Assembly (NCBI RefSeq): GCF_024207115.1
Contig: NZ_CP100128.1
Span: 2,294,001-2,358,000, forward strand
Direction: 5' to 3'
DNA: 64,000 nt
Source of the DNA: Chromobacterium sp. IIBBL 290-4
GTDB taxonomy: Bacteria; Pseudomonadota; Gammaproteobacteria; Burkholderiales; Chromobacteriaceae
Below, piece by piece: positions 1 through 8,217 of the stretch. Positions within the stretch are counted from its first letter, which is position 1, and each line of letters begins with the position of its first letter. A model generated the notes under the pieces. It ran no database searches, was not told the DNA's origin, and worked only from the letters and a program-made list of their open reading frames with translations. The translations under genes and the position numbers were made by a program.

Positions 1-135
1 GACCGATAGCGATGCCCAGGCGCTTTGCGCCTCGCGGAGCTGCCGCAGCGAAGCGCTCAGCGGGACTTCCGTCCAGGCGGTTCTGGTATAGGAGACATCA
101 CCGGTATTGGGGTCGCAACTGATAAAAGCGGACAT
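1..135 (-). CDS. Possible aldehyde dehydrogenase, N-terminal fragment (runs off window)
   Basis: This reading frame starts with ATG at 135 and stays open to the left edge, giving 45 residues. The start resembles aldehyde dehydrogenase N-termini: a short strand, then D-P-N-T-G-D, then an aromatic-rich stretch and a helix ending Q-S-A-W-A. In that family the segment is the D-P/A-T-G-E beta hairpin followed by the first helix. No catalytic residue lies inside the fragment, so the call is tentative. It lies on the same strand as cviR, 154 bp downstream of the cviR stop. No strong ribosome-binding site is visible. Confidence 0.4.
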   Translation of the reverse strand, partial: MSAFISCDPNTGDVSYTRTAWTEVPLSASLRQLREAQSAWASLSV

Positions 136-289
136 GTTCAGGAATGGGGAGATGACTAAATGTCAGTTATTTTAACCTTTGCGGAGCGGATGGGCGCAAA
201 TGGGTGAAGATTGTTTGATATGCCAAAACAGCAGTTCAAGAACGCGCCAGGCGTGGCTTGCGCTGGATGCGCGCGCGGCAGACGGCTGT

Positions 290-1087
290 TTACTCGTTGA
301 TGACCAAGGCCGGGCTCAGCGCAAGATGCATGCCCAGCACGATCGCATGCGTGCGGTTATTGGCGTTAAGCTTTCGTATGACGTTGGCGACGTGGAATTT
401 AACCGTTCTTTCGCTGATGTCTAGGATGGTGGCGATTTCCCAATTGGTTTTGCCGCGGCTCATCCAGTGGAAAATATCATATTCTCGTTGCGACAGCGGC
501 ATGTTGCCCGGGGAGGCTGGCGGGAGGTTGGCAACGCGCACCGCGGCTTGATGCAAGTGCGGCGTCAGGCTGTTCAGCATGGAGATCAAGGTTGCGTTGC
601 GGCCGGATTCTCGGCCGGCTAGGCATAAAATGCTGCCCAGACGGTTGCGCTCAGAGGCGGCGCTGAAGGTCACGCCGTTGGCCATGCCATGATGAGTGGC
701 CTCGGCGATGAAGCGTTTCTCATTTTCTCCCTTCGCCCTGCTGAAACGATCTTCCCAGATGACGGGGCCTTGTCCCAGGTGCAGGCGCAGCACCGGGTCG
801 TGTTGCGCGTAGTTTTCGTTGATGTATTGATCCAGCCACTCGGCGGGGTAGCTGACGTTGATTATCCTCTCAAGCCTTTGCAGCTGGTTCTGGCTGTTCA
901 AGCGGCCCAACGCCAGCAATAAGCGTTCAGCGGTGGCTGGGGCCAGGACTTGCTCCAGAAAGGCTTTCAGCTCTTGTTCTGTCTCGATGTGTCCCACCAA
1001 GTGGATCCATTCCAACAAGGTCCACTGCTGCGACGAGGTCAGGCCGGTCGGGAGCGGTCGAGCATTGATGGTTTTATTGATCGCCAT
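290..1087 (-). CDS. cviR: CviR-type LuxR family N-acyl-homoserine lactone receptor/regulator
   Basis: Cytoplasmic acyl-homoserine-lactone receptor and transcription factor of 265 aa. In C. violaceum, CviR activates violacein, chitinase and other exoproduct genes. The autoinducer domain covers about residues 20-175 and a LuxR-type helix-turn-helix covers about 195-255 (L-S-Q-R-E-Y start, then S-E-R-T-V-K-F-H). Against the C. violaceum protein as I remember it, the alignment is gap-free from the N-terminus, and the lactone-pocket residues Y80, W84, Y88, D97, W111 and M135 are kept. Residue 155, remembered as serine, is cysteine here. I chose ATG 1087 because AAGGA sits just upstream; the frame stays open to 1216 with no better site. 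No cviI follows in the convergent position known from C. violaceum. Confidence 0.9.
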   Translation of the reverse strand: MAINKTINARPLPTGLTSSQQWTLLEWIHLVGHIETEQELKAFLEQVLAPATAERLLLALGRLNSQNQLQRLERIINVSYPAEWLDQYINENYAQHDPVLRLHLGQGPVIWEDRFSRAKGENEKRFIAEATHHGMANGVTFSAASERNRLGSILCLAGRESGRNATLISMLNSLTPHLHQAAVRVANLPPASPGNMPLSQREYDIFHWMSRGKTNWEIATILDISERTVKFHVANVIRKLNANNRTHAIVLGMHLALSPALVINE

Positions 1088-1752
1088 ATGAGGGATTCCT
1101 TGAGGAGGATATGCATGGGTTGCATAGTAACGCACATGCTGGGCGCATGTAAGAATTCCGCCAGCAAATGCATAGTGCATTGTTGTTTTTTTTGCATAAA
1201 TTATACCTAAGACCAATCGAAATAGATCCTAGGAAAAATACTGATAATTCATCAGCTTGTTTTCGTGGCGATCATTTGTTACAAGTTGTTACGTGGATGC
1301 TGATTGAAATTGTTTGACTTTTTACTGTCTGTTCTTGCTATTGTTGCTATTTTAAATAAGTGCTTACTTTAGCGTGAAGTTGTTTGATTCTTCTGCTAAG
1401 GGCCTGCCGGATTTGTGGCGCAAGCTCAAGGAATTCAGGCTAAGTTGTAAGCAATAACTAACAAATGCTGGCACCGCGGCGCTTTAAAGCGCATAATTGG
1501 AAAGCATAAAACATATAACAGTATCCTGGAGCCTCCGCTTGGAGAGCCAGGTGTGGTGGGGAAGTGGGATCGACAGGCGGCGTGAGCAGAAAACTGAGCA
1601 AAATTTAAATTTAAATATATCCTTCAATATTGAACAGGGTTCGTGTAAGCTTTTTTAAGAAAAACAACACAATCCTGGTGATGGGATTAAGGCTGCTTGC
1701 TGGCGCCGTTCATGGCTGAGCCAGCATGGCCCGTTCAGGAATCGTTCCGCTT
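1088..1752. other. Long AT-rich intergenic spacer between cviR and a LysR gene, with palindromes
   Basis: No credible gene is seen in these 665 bases. The stretch is clearly richer in A+T than its surroundings and must hold the promoters of cviR (leftward) and the LysR gene (rightward). It contains two perfect palindromes, GCGCTTTAAAGCGC at 1479-1492 and TTCAATATTGAA at 1623-1634. It also has a hairpin at 1525-1551 (outer stem CCTGG/CCAGG, inner stem CTCC/GGAG around a GCTT loop). The hairpin has no T-tract, so it is not an intrinsic terminator. I could not find a convincing CviR box. Confidence 0.6.
1623..1634. promoter_or_regulatory. Perfect 12-bp palindrome upstream of the LysR gene, possible operator
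   Basis: TTCAATATTGAA is a perfect inverted repeat 118 bp before the LysR start at 1753. LysR-type regulators bind interrupted palindromes with a T-N11-A core, usually upstream of their own or a divergent gene, so an autoregulatory site is plausible. Position and symmetry are the only evidence. Confidence 0.3.
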
Positions 1753-2718
1753 ATGGATACCTTAAAAGCACTTATGGTCTTCATGACCACGGCTGAAAAC
1801 GGCAGTTTTTCCGATGCCGCCCGCAAGCTCGGCGTATCGCCGGCAGCCATCAGCCAAAGCATCGCTCGTTTGGAGCAAGAGCTTGAAGTCCGCCTGTTCA
1901 ACCGGACGACGCGGCAATTGACCTTGACCGAAGATGGACGCCGTTTCTACGCCCAGTGCCGCGGGCCGGTCAACAATCTGGACTCCGCGATCAACCAGCT
2001 GAAGGCTAGCCGCGATGAGCCGGCAGGCCATTTGCGGGTCAGCATGCCCAATTCCTTTGGCCGGCGCTTCATTCTCCCCATCATGGGCGAATTCTGTGAG
2101 CGCTATCCCAAAGTACGGGTGTTTTTCGGTCTGGATGACCATTTCAGCGATCTGATCGAAGACGGCTATGATGTCGGCGTGCGCACCGGCATGATGCCGG
2201 ACAGCCGGATGGTAGCGCGCAATCTGGCGCAGATGCCGCTTTACGTGGTGGCTTCGCCCGAGTATTGGGACAGGCATGGCCGTCCGACCTCGCCGGAAGA
2301 GTTGTCAGGCTACGACTGCATCAATTTCCAGTTCCCGACTTCGGGCCGTTTGTTCAAGTGGGAGTTCGACCGCAAAGGTGAGCGCATTCCGTTGGAAGTG
2401 AATGGCACTTACACGCTGAACGATATGGAAGCCGTGGCCGAGTTGGCCAGGCTGGGCATGGGCGTGGCGCAGCTTCCCGGCCATGAGGTGGTGAATTTGA
2501 TCCGCAGCGGCGAGCTGGAACCGGTGCTGACCGATATGGTATCGCTGGAGCGCTCCATCTATATCTGTTTCCCGCACCGCGATCATATCGCGCCGCGCAC
2601 CCGCGTTTTCGTCGATTACGTGGTGGAAAAGCTGTCCGATCATCCGGACATCCTCTGCGATCTGCCGGGGCTGGATTTGTCCGCCAAGCGCAGCGCGATC
2701 CTGCAAGGCGCGCTGTAA
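1753..2718 (+). CDS. LysR family transcriptional regulator
   Basis: DNA-binding regulator of 321 aa with the normal LysR layout. An N-terminal winged helix-turn-helix (residues about 2-60, including G-S-F-S-D-A-A-R-K-L-G and S-P-A-A-I-S-Q-S) is followed by a two-lobed effector-binding domain from about 90. The domain resembles the subgroup with the R-L-F-N-R-T-T-R linker motif, common in regulators of small-molecule or aromatic metabolism. ATG 1753 is preferred to ATG 1726 because an AGGA lies upstream and the protein then begins at the family's usual M-D-x-L. It stands alone, convergent with the diguanylate cyclase gene, and its target is not evident. Confidence 0.9.
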   Translation: MDTLKALMVFMTTAENGSFSDAARKLGVSPAAISQSIARLEQELEVRLFNRTTRQLTLTEDGRRFYAQCRGPVNNLDSAINQLKASRDEPAGHLRVSMPNSFGRRFILPIMGEFCERYPKVRVFFGLDDHFSDLIEDGYDVGVRTGMMPDSRMVARNLAQMPLYVVASPEYWDRHGRPTSPEELSGYDCINFQFPTSGRLFKWEFDRKGERIPLEVNGTYTLNDMEAVAELARLGMGVAQLPGHEVVNLIRSGELEPVLTDMVSLERSIYICFPHRDHIAPRTRVFVDYVVEKLSDHPDILCDLPGLDLSAKRSAILQGAL

Positions 2719-2736
2719 AACAGGAAAGCATGATCG

Positions 2737-2763
2737 AAAAGCCGGCTTCAGCCGGCTTTTTTG
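2737..2763. terminator. Bidirectional terminator between LysR and GGDEF genes
   Basis: AAAAGCCGGC and GCCGGCTTTT pair around a TTCA loop, followed by TTTTTT. The A-tract on the left makes it usable from both directions. The stop codon of the leftward diguanylate cyclase gene (2748-2750) lies in the loop, so the hairpin serves two convergent genes. Confidence 0.85.
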
Positions 2764-3527
2764 TATGGCGTCGTCGAAAACGCCGCTTCGCCGTGGAGTT
2801 CGCCCAGCGCGCGATTGCGGCCGCTCTGTTTGGCGGCGTAGAGGTAGGAGTCGGCTCGATGGACCAGGCTGTCCGGCGTGTCGTCGTCGCGGTAGGTGGC
2901 GACGCCTATGCTGGCTGTGACTTGCGCGACCGGAACAAAACAGGTCGCCGCCAACATTCTCAGGATATCGTCGGCAAACGATAAGGCGCCTTCCTGGCTG
3001 GTTTCCGGGCAGATGACGATGAACTCCTCGCCGCCCCAGCGCGCCACGGTATCCAGTTGGCGGGCCCGGTGTTGCAGCACCTGGCCGAAGTTGTGCAATA
3101 CCTGATCGCCGATCAAGTGCCCATGCTGGTCATTGATGCTCTTGAAGTGGTCCAGATCGATCAATAGCACGGAATAGGCGCGCCCCGAGCGCAGGCTGCG
3201 CTCGGTTTCCTTTAGCAGCATGCGATTGCCGCGGCGGCGGTTGGCCAGGCCGGTGACATCGTCGCGCTCGGCCTGGCGGTGCAAAGCCTTGAGCAGGACC
3301 CTGGCCTCGCGCAAGCGCCGGACGGCGAAAACCGACATTGAAATCGCCAGCGTGAAACTGAGCAACATGAGCTCGTCCATCTGCGATTCCGGATGGTGGT
3401 GGAACCAGGCATCCAGCTTCTCGAAGAGGTCCAGATCGCTGAAGAGCCAGAAGCTGGCGAGATTGATCAGCAGGATGACGGCCAGCTCCATCCAGATCCG
3501 TCGCTTGCTGTACGGCCAATGTTTCAT
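2748..3527 (-). CDS. Membrane-bound diguanylate cyclase (GGDEF)
   Basis: Predicted to make cyclic di-GMP from two GTP at the inner membrane. The 259-aa protein has two N-terminal membrane helices (about 13-31 and 52-70) joined by a short His-rich loop, a short linker helix, and a C-terminal GGDEF domain (about 90-245). The signature is G-G-E-E-F at 165-169, an active variant. An RxxD inhibitory site (R-Q-L-D, 156-159) sits exactly five residues upstream, so product inhibition is expected. There is no recognisable sensory domain beyond the membrane part. Confidence 0.9.
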   Translation of the reverse strand: MKHWPYSKRRIWMELAVILLINLASFWLFSDLDLFEKLDAWFHHHPESQMDELMLLSFTLAISMSVFAVRRLREARVLLKALHRQAERDDVTGLANRRRGNRMLLKETERSLRSGRAYSVLLIDLDHFKSINDQHGHLIGDQVLHNFGQVLQHRARQLDTVARWGGEEFIVICPETSQEGALSFADDILRMLAATCFVPVAQVTASIGVATYRDDDTPDSLVHRADSYLYAAKQSGRNRALGELHGEAAFSTTPYKKAG

Positions 3528-3594
3528 GATGCCCCTGCGCGATGCCAGCCTAGTTTCTTGCTAGCCCATCGCGGCTATCGGGGCAAGGGATGGT

Positions 3595-4023
3595 TCAGAC
3601 GGCCATCATCGACGCCAGCGGCGTCTGGCTCCAGTCCACGCTGTCCAGCAGATTCTTGACGATCAGCCCCAGCTCGGTGTCGCCTTCAATGCTCAGCTTG
3701 CGTTGGAAAAACAGCGTGTCCGGATCCTCCTCGCGCCGCAGCATGCGGACAAAGTCGCAGCATTGAGCCGACAGCGTCAGGTCCGCCGCGCCGGCGCTGG
3801 AGGCGAACTTTACCGCATCCGCCGTGATTTGCAGCGTGACGCCGGCATCGCGAAAATGGATGGCGATGCGTTTGCCGGCCAGCGTCTCCATGTCGGCGGG
3901 CAGCGCGCCGCGCTTGAGCAGCAGGTTCAGCGTTTGGGCCAGCAGCCAGCTGGGCGGCAGAACGGGCAGGCGGCTAAGCAGCGAAGCCGCCATCGGCGGC
4001 AGGGTCAGATCAGGCGTGCGCAT
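3595..4023 (-). CDS. ubiT: UbiT, SCP2-domain accessory factor for O2-independent ubiquinone synthesis
   Basis: A 142-aa SCP2 (sterol-carrier-like) protein of the YhbT/UbiT type. In E. coli, UbiT binds ubiquinone intermediates and works with UbiU and UbiV to make ubiquinone without oxygen. The SCP2 core runs from about residue 50 to 125 (phrases such as [10 protein letters not shown] and [10 protein letters not shown]). It is the last gene of the leftward ubiU-ubiV-ubiT unit, and its ATG overlaps the end of ubiV by 14 bases. The cluster fixes the identity more firmly than the sequence alone. Confidence 0.85.
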   Translation of the reverse strand: MRTPDLTLPPMAASLLSRLPVLPPSWLLAQTLNLLLKRGALPADMETLAGKRIAIHFRDAGVTLQITADAVKFASSAGAADLTLSAQCCDFVRMLRREEDPDTLFFQRKLSIEGDTELGLIVKNLLDSVDWSQTPLASMMAV

Positions 4024-4957
4024 GGGGTGAGCTTTCCTGTGGTTGGATGCCGGCTTGGCCGCGCCAGTAGCCGTCTATCAGCCCCTCCGGCGCCAGATGG
4101 CTCAGCTCGGGCGCCGGGGCGCCGGTTTCGTCGTCAACTGCGAGACGGAAGGCCTGGGCGATAGCGCCGGTGCCTTGCGTTTGCGGACTGATGCGCGCGC
4201 GGCCCACGCCCATCTCCCGCATCTCACGCACATGCGGCAGCAAGGACTGGCAGCCGCCGGACAGCGTCTGGATGCCGTTCAGCGCCAAAAACGGCTGGCC
4301 CTCGCGGGTGGCCAGCGGCAAGCCGTCAGGATGCTCCAGGCAGCGGAACTGGCAGTCGTCCTTGTTCAAGTTGTAGTGGCGGGCGGTGAAGCAGCGCGAG
4401 GACAGCGCCAGCGGCAGCTTGCCCCAGGCGAAGACCTCGGTCTCCAACGCCAGCTGTTGGCGGTCCGCTTCCGCCAGCACGCCTCGCAGCGTGTCGCGAT
4501 TCATTTCCACCGGCGGCAGCCAGCGATAGGCGCCCAGTTTTTGCATGACGGCCAGCGAGTCGGCGTTGTAAAGATTGAGATAAGGGCCGGCGACGAAGGG
4601 CAGCCGTTTTTCATGCGCCAGGCGGGCCGCGCCCAGGTCATTGGCCTCGATGGCCAGCGCGCCGTTGTCCACCAGCTTGCGCAGCCGTTTCAGATCAGAC
4701 TCGCTCTCCAGCAGCGCCTGGCAGGACAACACCACCTCGCGGCCGGTCGTCGCCAGGTCGGTGGCCAGCGACAGCCAATCCTGGCTGCGCATTTGCTGGC
4801 GGCGGCTGCAGACGACCTCGCCCAGATATATAGTGTCCAGCGGCCACTCGGTCGCCTCGGCGTAAAAGCGCAGGATATCGTCCCGGCTCCAGAAGAACAG
4901 CACCGGCCCCAGGGCCAGCTTGAGGGGAAGGGCGGACATGCGGTTTTCCATGATCAT
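4010..4957 (-). CDS. ubiV: UbiV, O2-independent ubiquinone biosynthesis (U32 peptidase family)
   Basis: A 315-aa U32-family protein. UbiV pairs with UbiU as an iron-sulfur heterodimer that hydroxylates ubiquinone precursors under anaerobic conditions. The family phrases [16 protein letters not shown], and a Cys cluster around S-S-R-C-F-T-A-R and C-Q-F-R-C are present. These give the four cysteines expected for the 4Fe-4S site. The start at 4957 makes an ATGA overlap with the ubiU stop; in-frame ATGs at 4951 and 4939 are alternatives. The E. coli protein begins closest to the last of these. Confidence 0.92.
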   Translation of the reverse strand: MIMENRMSALPLKLALGPVLFFWSRDDILRFYAEATEWPLDTIYLGEVVCSRRQQMRSQDWLSLATDLATTGREVVLSCQALLESESDLKRLRKLVDNGALAIEANDLGAARLAHEKRLPFVAGPYLNLYNADSLAVMQKLGAYRWLPPVEMNRDTLRGVLAEADRQQLALETEVFAWGKLPLALSSRCFTARHYNLNKDDCQFRCLEHPDGLPLATREGQPFLALNGIQTLSGGCQSLLPHVREMREMGVGRARISPQTQGTGAIAQAFRLAVDDETGAPAPELSHLAPEGLIDGYWRGQAGIQPQESSPHAHA

Positions 4958-5970
4958 TTCCAGGGGCGGTCGAAAGCGCCCAGCGTCTGCTGGTGTCCTT
5001 CCGCCACTTTGTCCAGCGTCTGCTGCCAGACCGGCAGCGGGCGGAAGCGCTGGCCGTCGCGGCCGGCGGCGTTCAGCGCCTCGCGCAGTGCGCGCGTCAC
5101 CTGGGCGACATAAGCCGGGCTGCGCTGCCTGCCTTCCACCTTGATGGCGGACACGCCGATCTCCAGGAGCTGCGGCAGCATGGCCAGCACGTTCAGGCTG
5201 GTGGGTTCTTCCAGCGCGTAGTAAGTGTCGCCTCGCACTTCGAAGCGGCCTTTGCACAAGGTGGGGTAGCCCGCTGGCTGGTCCGGTTCGTAGCGGTCGA
5301 TCAGGATGCCGCCCAGGCGGGCGTCCAGCCCCTTGGGCTGGCTCTGCCATTGCACGAATTTAGCCGGCGAGCAGACGCCGTGGGAGTTGGGCGATTCGCC
5401 GGTGGCGAAGCTGGACAGCAGGCAGCGGCCCTCCACCATCACGCACAGGCTGCCGAAACCGAATACTTCGATTTCCACCGGGCTGTTCTCTATCACCCGG
5501 CGCACCTGGTCCAGCGTCAGCACGCGCGGCAGCACGGCGCGGCGGATGTCGAACAGCTCATGGGCGAGGCGGATGGCTTCGTAATTGGTGGCCGATCCTT
5601 GCACCGACAGGTGCAGGCGCAGCTCGGGATGGCGTTCGCGGGCGTAGGCCATCAGCCCCATATCGGCCAGGATGACGGCGTCCACGCCCAGATCGGCCGC
5701 CTGGTCCACGGCGCGATGCCAGCGCGACAGGTCGGCGCCCTGGGCATAGGTGTTGATGGCCATCAGCACTTTGCGGCCGCGCTCATGGGCATAGCGTATG
5801 CCGGCGGCGGCGCTGGTTTCGTCGAAGTTGAGCCCAGCGAAGTTGCGGGCGTTGGTATCGTTTTTCAGGCCGAGATAAACGGCGTCGGCGCCGTGGTCGA
5901 TGGCGGCCTTCAGCGCGGGCAGATTGCCGGCCGGGCACACCAGCTCCGGCAAGGGCAGGCTCGCGGACAT
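4954..5970 (-). CDS. ubiU: UbiU, O2-independent ubiquinone biosynthesis (U32 peptidase family)
   Basis: A 338-aa U32-family protein, collinear with E. coli UbiU over its whole length. It has [14 protein letters not shown] near the start, [19 protein letters not shown], a C-S-P-A-K cysteine, and the C-terminal [11 protein letters not shown]. With UbiV it forms the Fe-S hydroxylase of the anaerobic ubiquinone route. It is the first gene of the unit. ATG 5970 is the family start; the frame stays open upstream to 6081 without homology. A weak FNR-like sequence lies 59 bases before the start, in line with anaerobic control but not proof of it. Confidence 0.93.
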   Translation of the reverse strand: MSASLPLPELVCPAGNLPALKAAIDHGADAVYLGLKNDTNARNFAGLNFDETSAAAGIRYAHERGRKVLMAINTYAQGADLSRWHRAVDQAADLGVDAVILADMGLMAYARERHPELRLHLSVQGSATNYEAIRLAHELFDIRRAVLPRVLTLDQVRRVIENSPVEIEVFGFGSLCVMVEGRCLLSSFATGESPNSHGVCSPAKFVQWQSQPKGLDARLGGILIDRYEPDQPAGYPTLCKGRFEVRGDTYYALEEPTSLNVLAMLPQLLEIGVSAIKVEGRQRSPAYVAQVTRALREALNAAGRDGQRFRPLPVWQQTLDKVAEGHQQTLGAFDRPWK

Positions 5971-6028
5971 GGCAGGGGTAGAGAGGGTGAGAATGGCGCG
6001 ACAGTAGCAGAGCGGGCCGGTGCGGCTT

Positions 6029-6042
6029 TTGTCCTGGGTCAA
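6029..6042 (-). promoter_or_regulatory. Weak FNR/ANR-like site upstream of ubiU
   Basis: TTGTC-CTGG-GTCAA has FNR-site geometry (TTGAT-N4-ATCAA) and keeps the outer TTG and TCAA bases, with three mismatches in ten. It lies about 60 bases before the ubiU start. FNR-type control of ubiUVT is known from other bacteria; here it is only a suggestion. Confidence 0.25.
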
Positions 6043-6049
6043 GCCGGTT

Positions 6050-6418
6050 TCAGCCGCCGCTGAGCTTGCTCGGCGCGGCAAGGCTCAGCGTATTGGTTTC
6101 GCCCTGGCTGTCCACCCATTGCACTTCCACCACGATCTGGTCTTTCTTTTGCAGGCTGCGGCATTGATAGCGCGCCAGCGTGCCGCTGGCCCGGGCCGGG
6201 GCGAAGTCGGCTTGCCGGCATTCGCCGCCGCTGTCGCTGTAGCGTTGTTCCAGCGCGGCCTGGGCCAGATTGGTGGCGGTGTTGTAGTCGTTGGCTGAAA
6301 TCTGGCTGTGCAGCAGCTCGGTTTGCAGCCTGAGCAAGCCCAGCGCGCCTATGGCCAGCACCAGCAGGCTGATCATCATCTCCAGCAGGGTGAAGCCCCG
6401 CATGCGGCCGGCGGTCAT
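6050..6418 (-). CDS. pilV: PilV-like minor type IV pilin
   Basis: A 122-aa prepilin. The N-terminus M-R-G-F-T-L-L-E-M-M-I-S-L-L-V is a type III signal sequence: PilD would cut after Gly8 (of 122) and methylate Phe, with Glu five residues on. The hydrophobic helix continues to about residue 30. The short globular part has a Cys pair (C67 and C86), as many minor pilins do. It is the last of five overlapping pilin genes; its ATG overlaps the stop of the PilX-like gene (ATGA). Its role would be priming pilus assembly at the inner membrane. Confidence 0.85.
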   Translation of the reverse strand: MTAGRMRGFTLLEMMISLLVLAIGALGLLRLQTELLHSQISANDYNTATNLAQAALEQRYSDSGGECRQADFAPARASGTLARYQCRSLQKKDQIVVEVQWVDSQGETNTLSLAAPSKLSGG

Positions 6419-8217
6419 TCGTCGGCTCCGCTGTCCATCCAGCTGTAAGGCAGCACGGCGACGCCCTGGCCGCCTTGGCCGCCGCCGTTCGAGTCGGGCG
6501 TGGAGGGCTGGAACGAGTCCGGCAACTGGCGCAGGTCTATGGTGGTGCTGGCGCCCCAGCGATGCGGCTGGCCGCTGCCGCCGGCTTGCAGCGCCACCGC
6601 CACATAGCCGTGTATGGTGGTGTTGCCGCTGCTGAACAGCATATTGCCGGCCCAGACATTGCCGAATACCTCGCTGGACGCGCCCAGGGTGATGTTGCCG
6701 CCCTGAAAGCGGTTCTTCGAATAACTGCCGGCCAGCAGGGCCGCGTTGCCTATGGGGCGTCCCTTGAAGAGCCCGTGGGAGCAGTAGTTTTCGGGATACA
6801 GCTGCGGAAAGTCGGTGTTGCGGCAGATGCCGGCGGCGCCGGCGTAGTTGACGGCATAGGTGGCGTGCTGGCCGCTGGTGGCGATATGGCCGGTGGCGAG
6901 AAAACTGTTGTGATAGGTGCCGTTGCCGACCTCCAGATCGCCTTCGAACCACATGACGCCCGGCGCCAGCGTGATGCCGTTGATTTTCCATTTGCCGGCC
7001 TGGCTGTCGGCGAAGCAATCGTTCTGCGGCGAGAAGCCTTTGCAAATCAGCTGCGCCGGGCCGGGTTTGCACACCCCCTGCGCGTCGGTGTCCAGGCACA
7101 GATAATTGGGCAGCCGCGTGTCCGCCGCCAGGCCGAGCCGGTAGTCGCCGTCCTTCATGCCGTGAATCTGCCGCACCGACACCAGGACGCGGCCGGCTTT
7201 GTCGCGGCTGAAGCGATAGTGGGCTTCGCCGCGGTAATCGTAGGCGTCGATCTTGGCCCGGCCCACGGTCAGCAGCGGCACCGGTTCCAGTTTGACCTGC
7301 AGCTTGGGGGTTTCGGCGATGCGGATGTCCGGGTTGTTGCGGTTGTAGCCGGCGCGGCCGCCGATCTCGCCGCTGATCGGCGCGCCCCAGCCCTGTATCA
7401 TCAGGTCGCCTTGCGCCCGCAGCGCCTCCATGCCGCCCATCTGGGCGATGTCCACCTTGCCGCCGCTGTCCAGCCGGCCGAAGCGCGCGCCGCCCATATT
7501 GATTTCGACATTGCCTATCACCTCGGCCTGGGCGACGGCCGGATTCGCGCCGGAACTGTTGAAGAATTTAGCGTCGCCGTTGACCCGCGCCAATCTGGCG
7601 ATGGAGGCCGCGCCGCTCAAGGTGAGGTTGCCTACGGCCTTCACCGTTTGATATTCGCCGTTGGAGAGGTCGATATTGCCGTTGGAGTGCAGGGTATTGA
7701 TCGCCTGCGGCCCGCTGACGCGGATATCGCTGGTGCTTTGCAGCGTGGCGATGCCGATCACCGAGCCGCTGAGATTGACCTTGCCGTCCACAGTCATGTC
7801 CACCGGCTTGTCGCTGAGCAGGTTCACCGACCCGCTCAGGTCCAGATCGCCGATGAAGGATAGCGCCGCGCTTTTGTCGGGATTGCCGCCGCCCAGCCTG
7901 ACGACGCGCTGCACGGTCACCTGATGGCCATCGTACAAGCCGGTGCTGTACAAGCGGACCACTTGCGGCGTGATGTCCTGGCGGCCCAGCCGGTAGTCGG
8001 AGGTGTCCTTGAACGGTTTGCCGGCGGCCAGCGCGGCCAGGGCCTGGTTCAGGCCGTCTTCGGCATGGTTCAGGGCCTGATGGTAGCGGTGCTGGTTTTG
8101 CGCGTTGGCGTGGGCCAGCAGCAATTGGCGCGAGGCGGCCAGCATCACCAGGCTGGCGATGGCGAGCAAGGTCAGAACGGCGAACAGGGTGGCCAGGCCG
8201 CGCGCGCGCCGCGTCAT
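6415..8217 (-). CDS. pilX: Very large PilX-like minor pilin with predicted beta-helix repeats
   Basis: A 600-aa protein with a PilX-type N-terminus: R-R-A-R-G, then a hydrophobic helix about 8-33 without the usual phenylalanine or Glu5. The helix continues into an alpha region rich in Ala and His to about 65. Residues about 121-290 and 415-545 show repeated short strands of the G-x-L-x-L-S-G type (for example G-D-L-D-L-S-G-S and G-N-L-T-L-S-G-A), which suggest stacked beta-helix turns. A middle block about 295-412 carries cysteines C374, C383, C392 and C401. Typical PilX proteins are 150-200 aa, so this one has a large added domain. It lies in the fourth position of the pilin operon. A tip or adhesive role is inference. 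Confidence 0.75.
   Translation of the reverse strand: MTRRARGLATLFAVLTLLAIASLVMLAASRQLLLAHANAQNQHRYHQALNHAEDGLNQALAALAAGKPFKDTSDYRLGRQDITPQVVRLYSTGLYDGHQVTVQRVVRLGGGNPDKSAALSFIGDLDLSGSVNLLSDKPVDMTVDGKVNLSGSVIGIATLQSTSDIRVSGPQAINTLHSNGNIDLSNGEYQTVKAVGNLTLSGAASIARLARVNGDAKFFNSSGANPAVAQAEVIGNVEINMGGARFGRLDSGGKVDIAQMGGMEALRAQGDLMIQGWGAPISGEIGGRAGYNRNNPDIRIAETPKLQVKLEPVPLLTVGRAKIDAYDYRGEAHYRFSRDKAGRVLVSVRQIHGMKDGDYRLGLAADTRLPNYLCLDTDAQGVCKPGPAQLICKGFSPQNDCFADSQAGKWKINGITLAPGVMWFEGDLEVGNGTYHNSFLATGHIATSGQHATYAVNYAGAAGICRNTDFPQLYPENYCSHGLFKGRPIGNAALLAGSYSKNRFQGGNITLGASSEVFGNVWAGNMLFSSGNTTIHGYVAVALQAGGSGQPHRWGASTTIDLRQLPDSFQPSTPDSNGGGQGGQGVAVLPYSWMDSGADE

Noticed and set aside
135..551. Plus-strand open frames near the cviR 3' end as a possible cviI
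   Set aside because: The translations show no acyl-homoserine lactone synthase features, and the frames begin without good starts.
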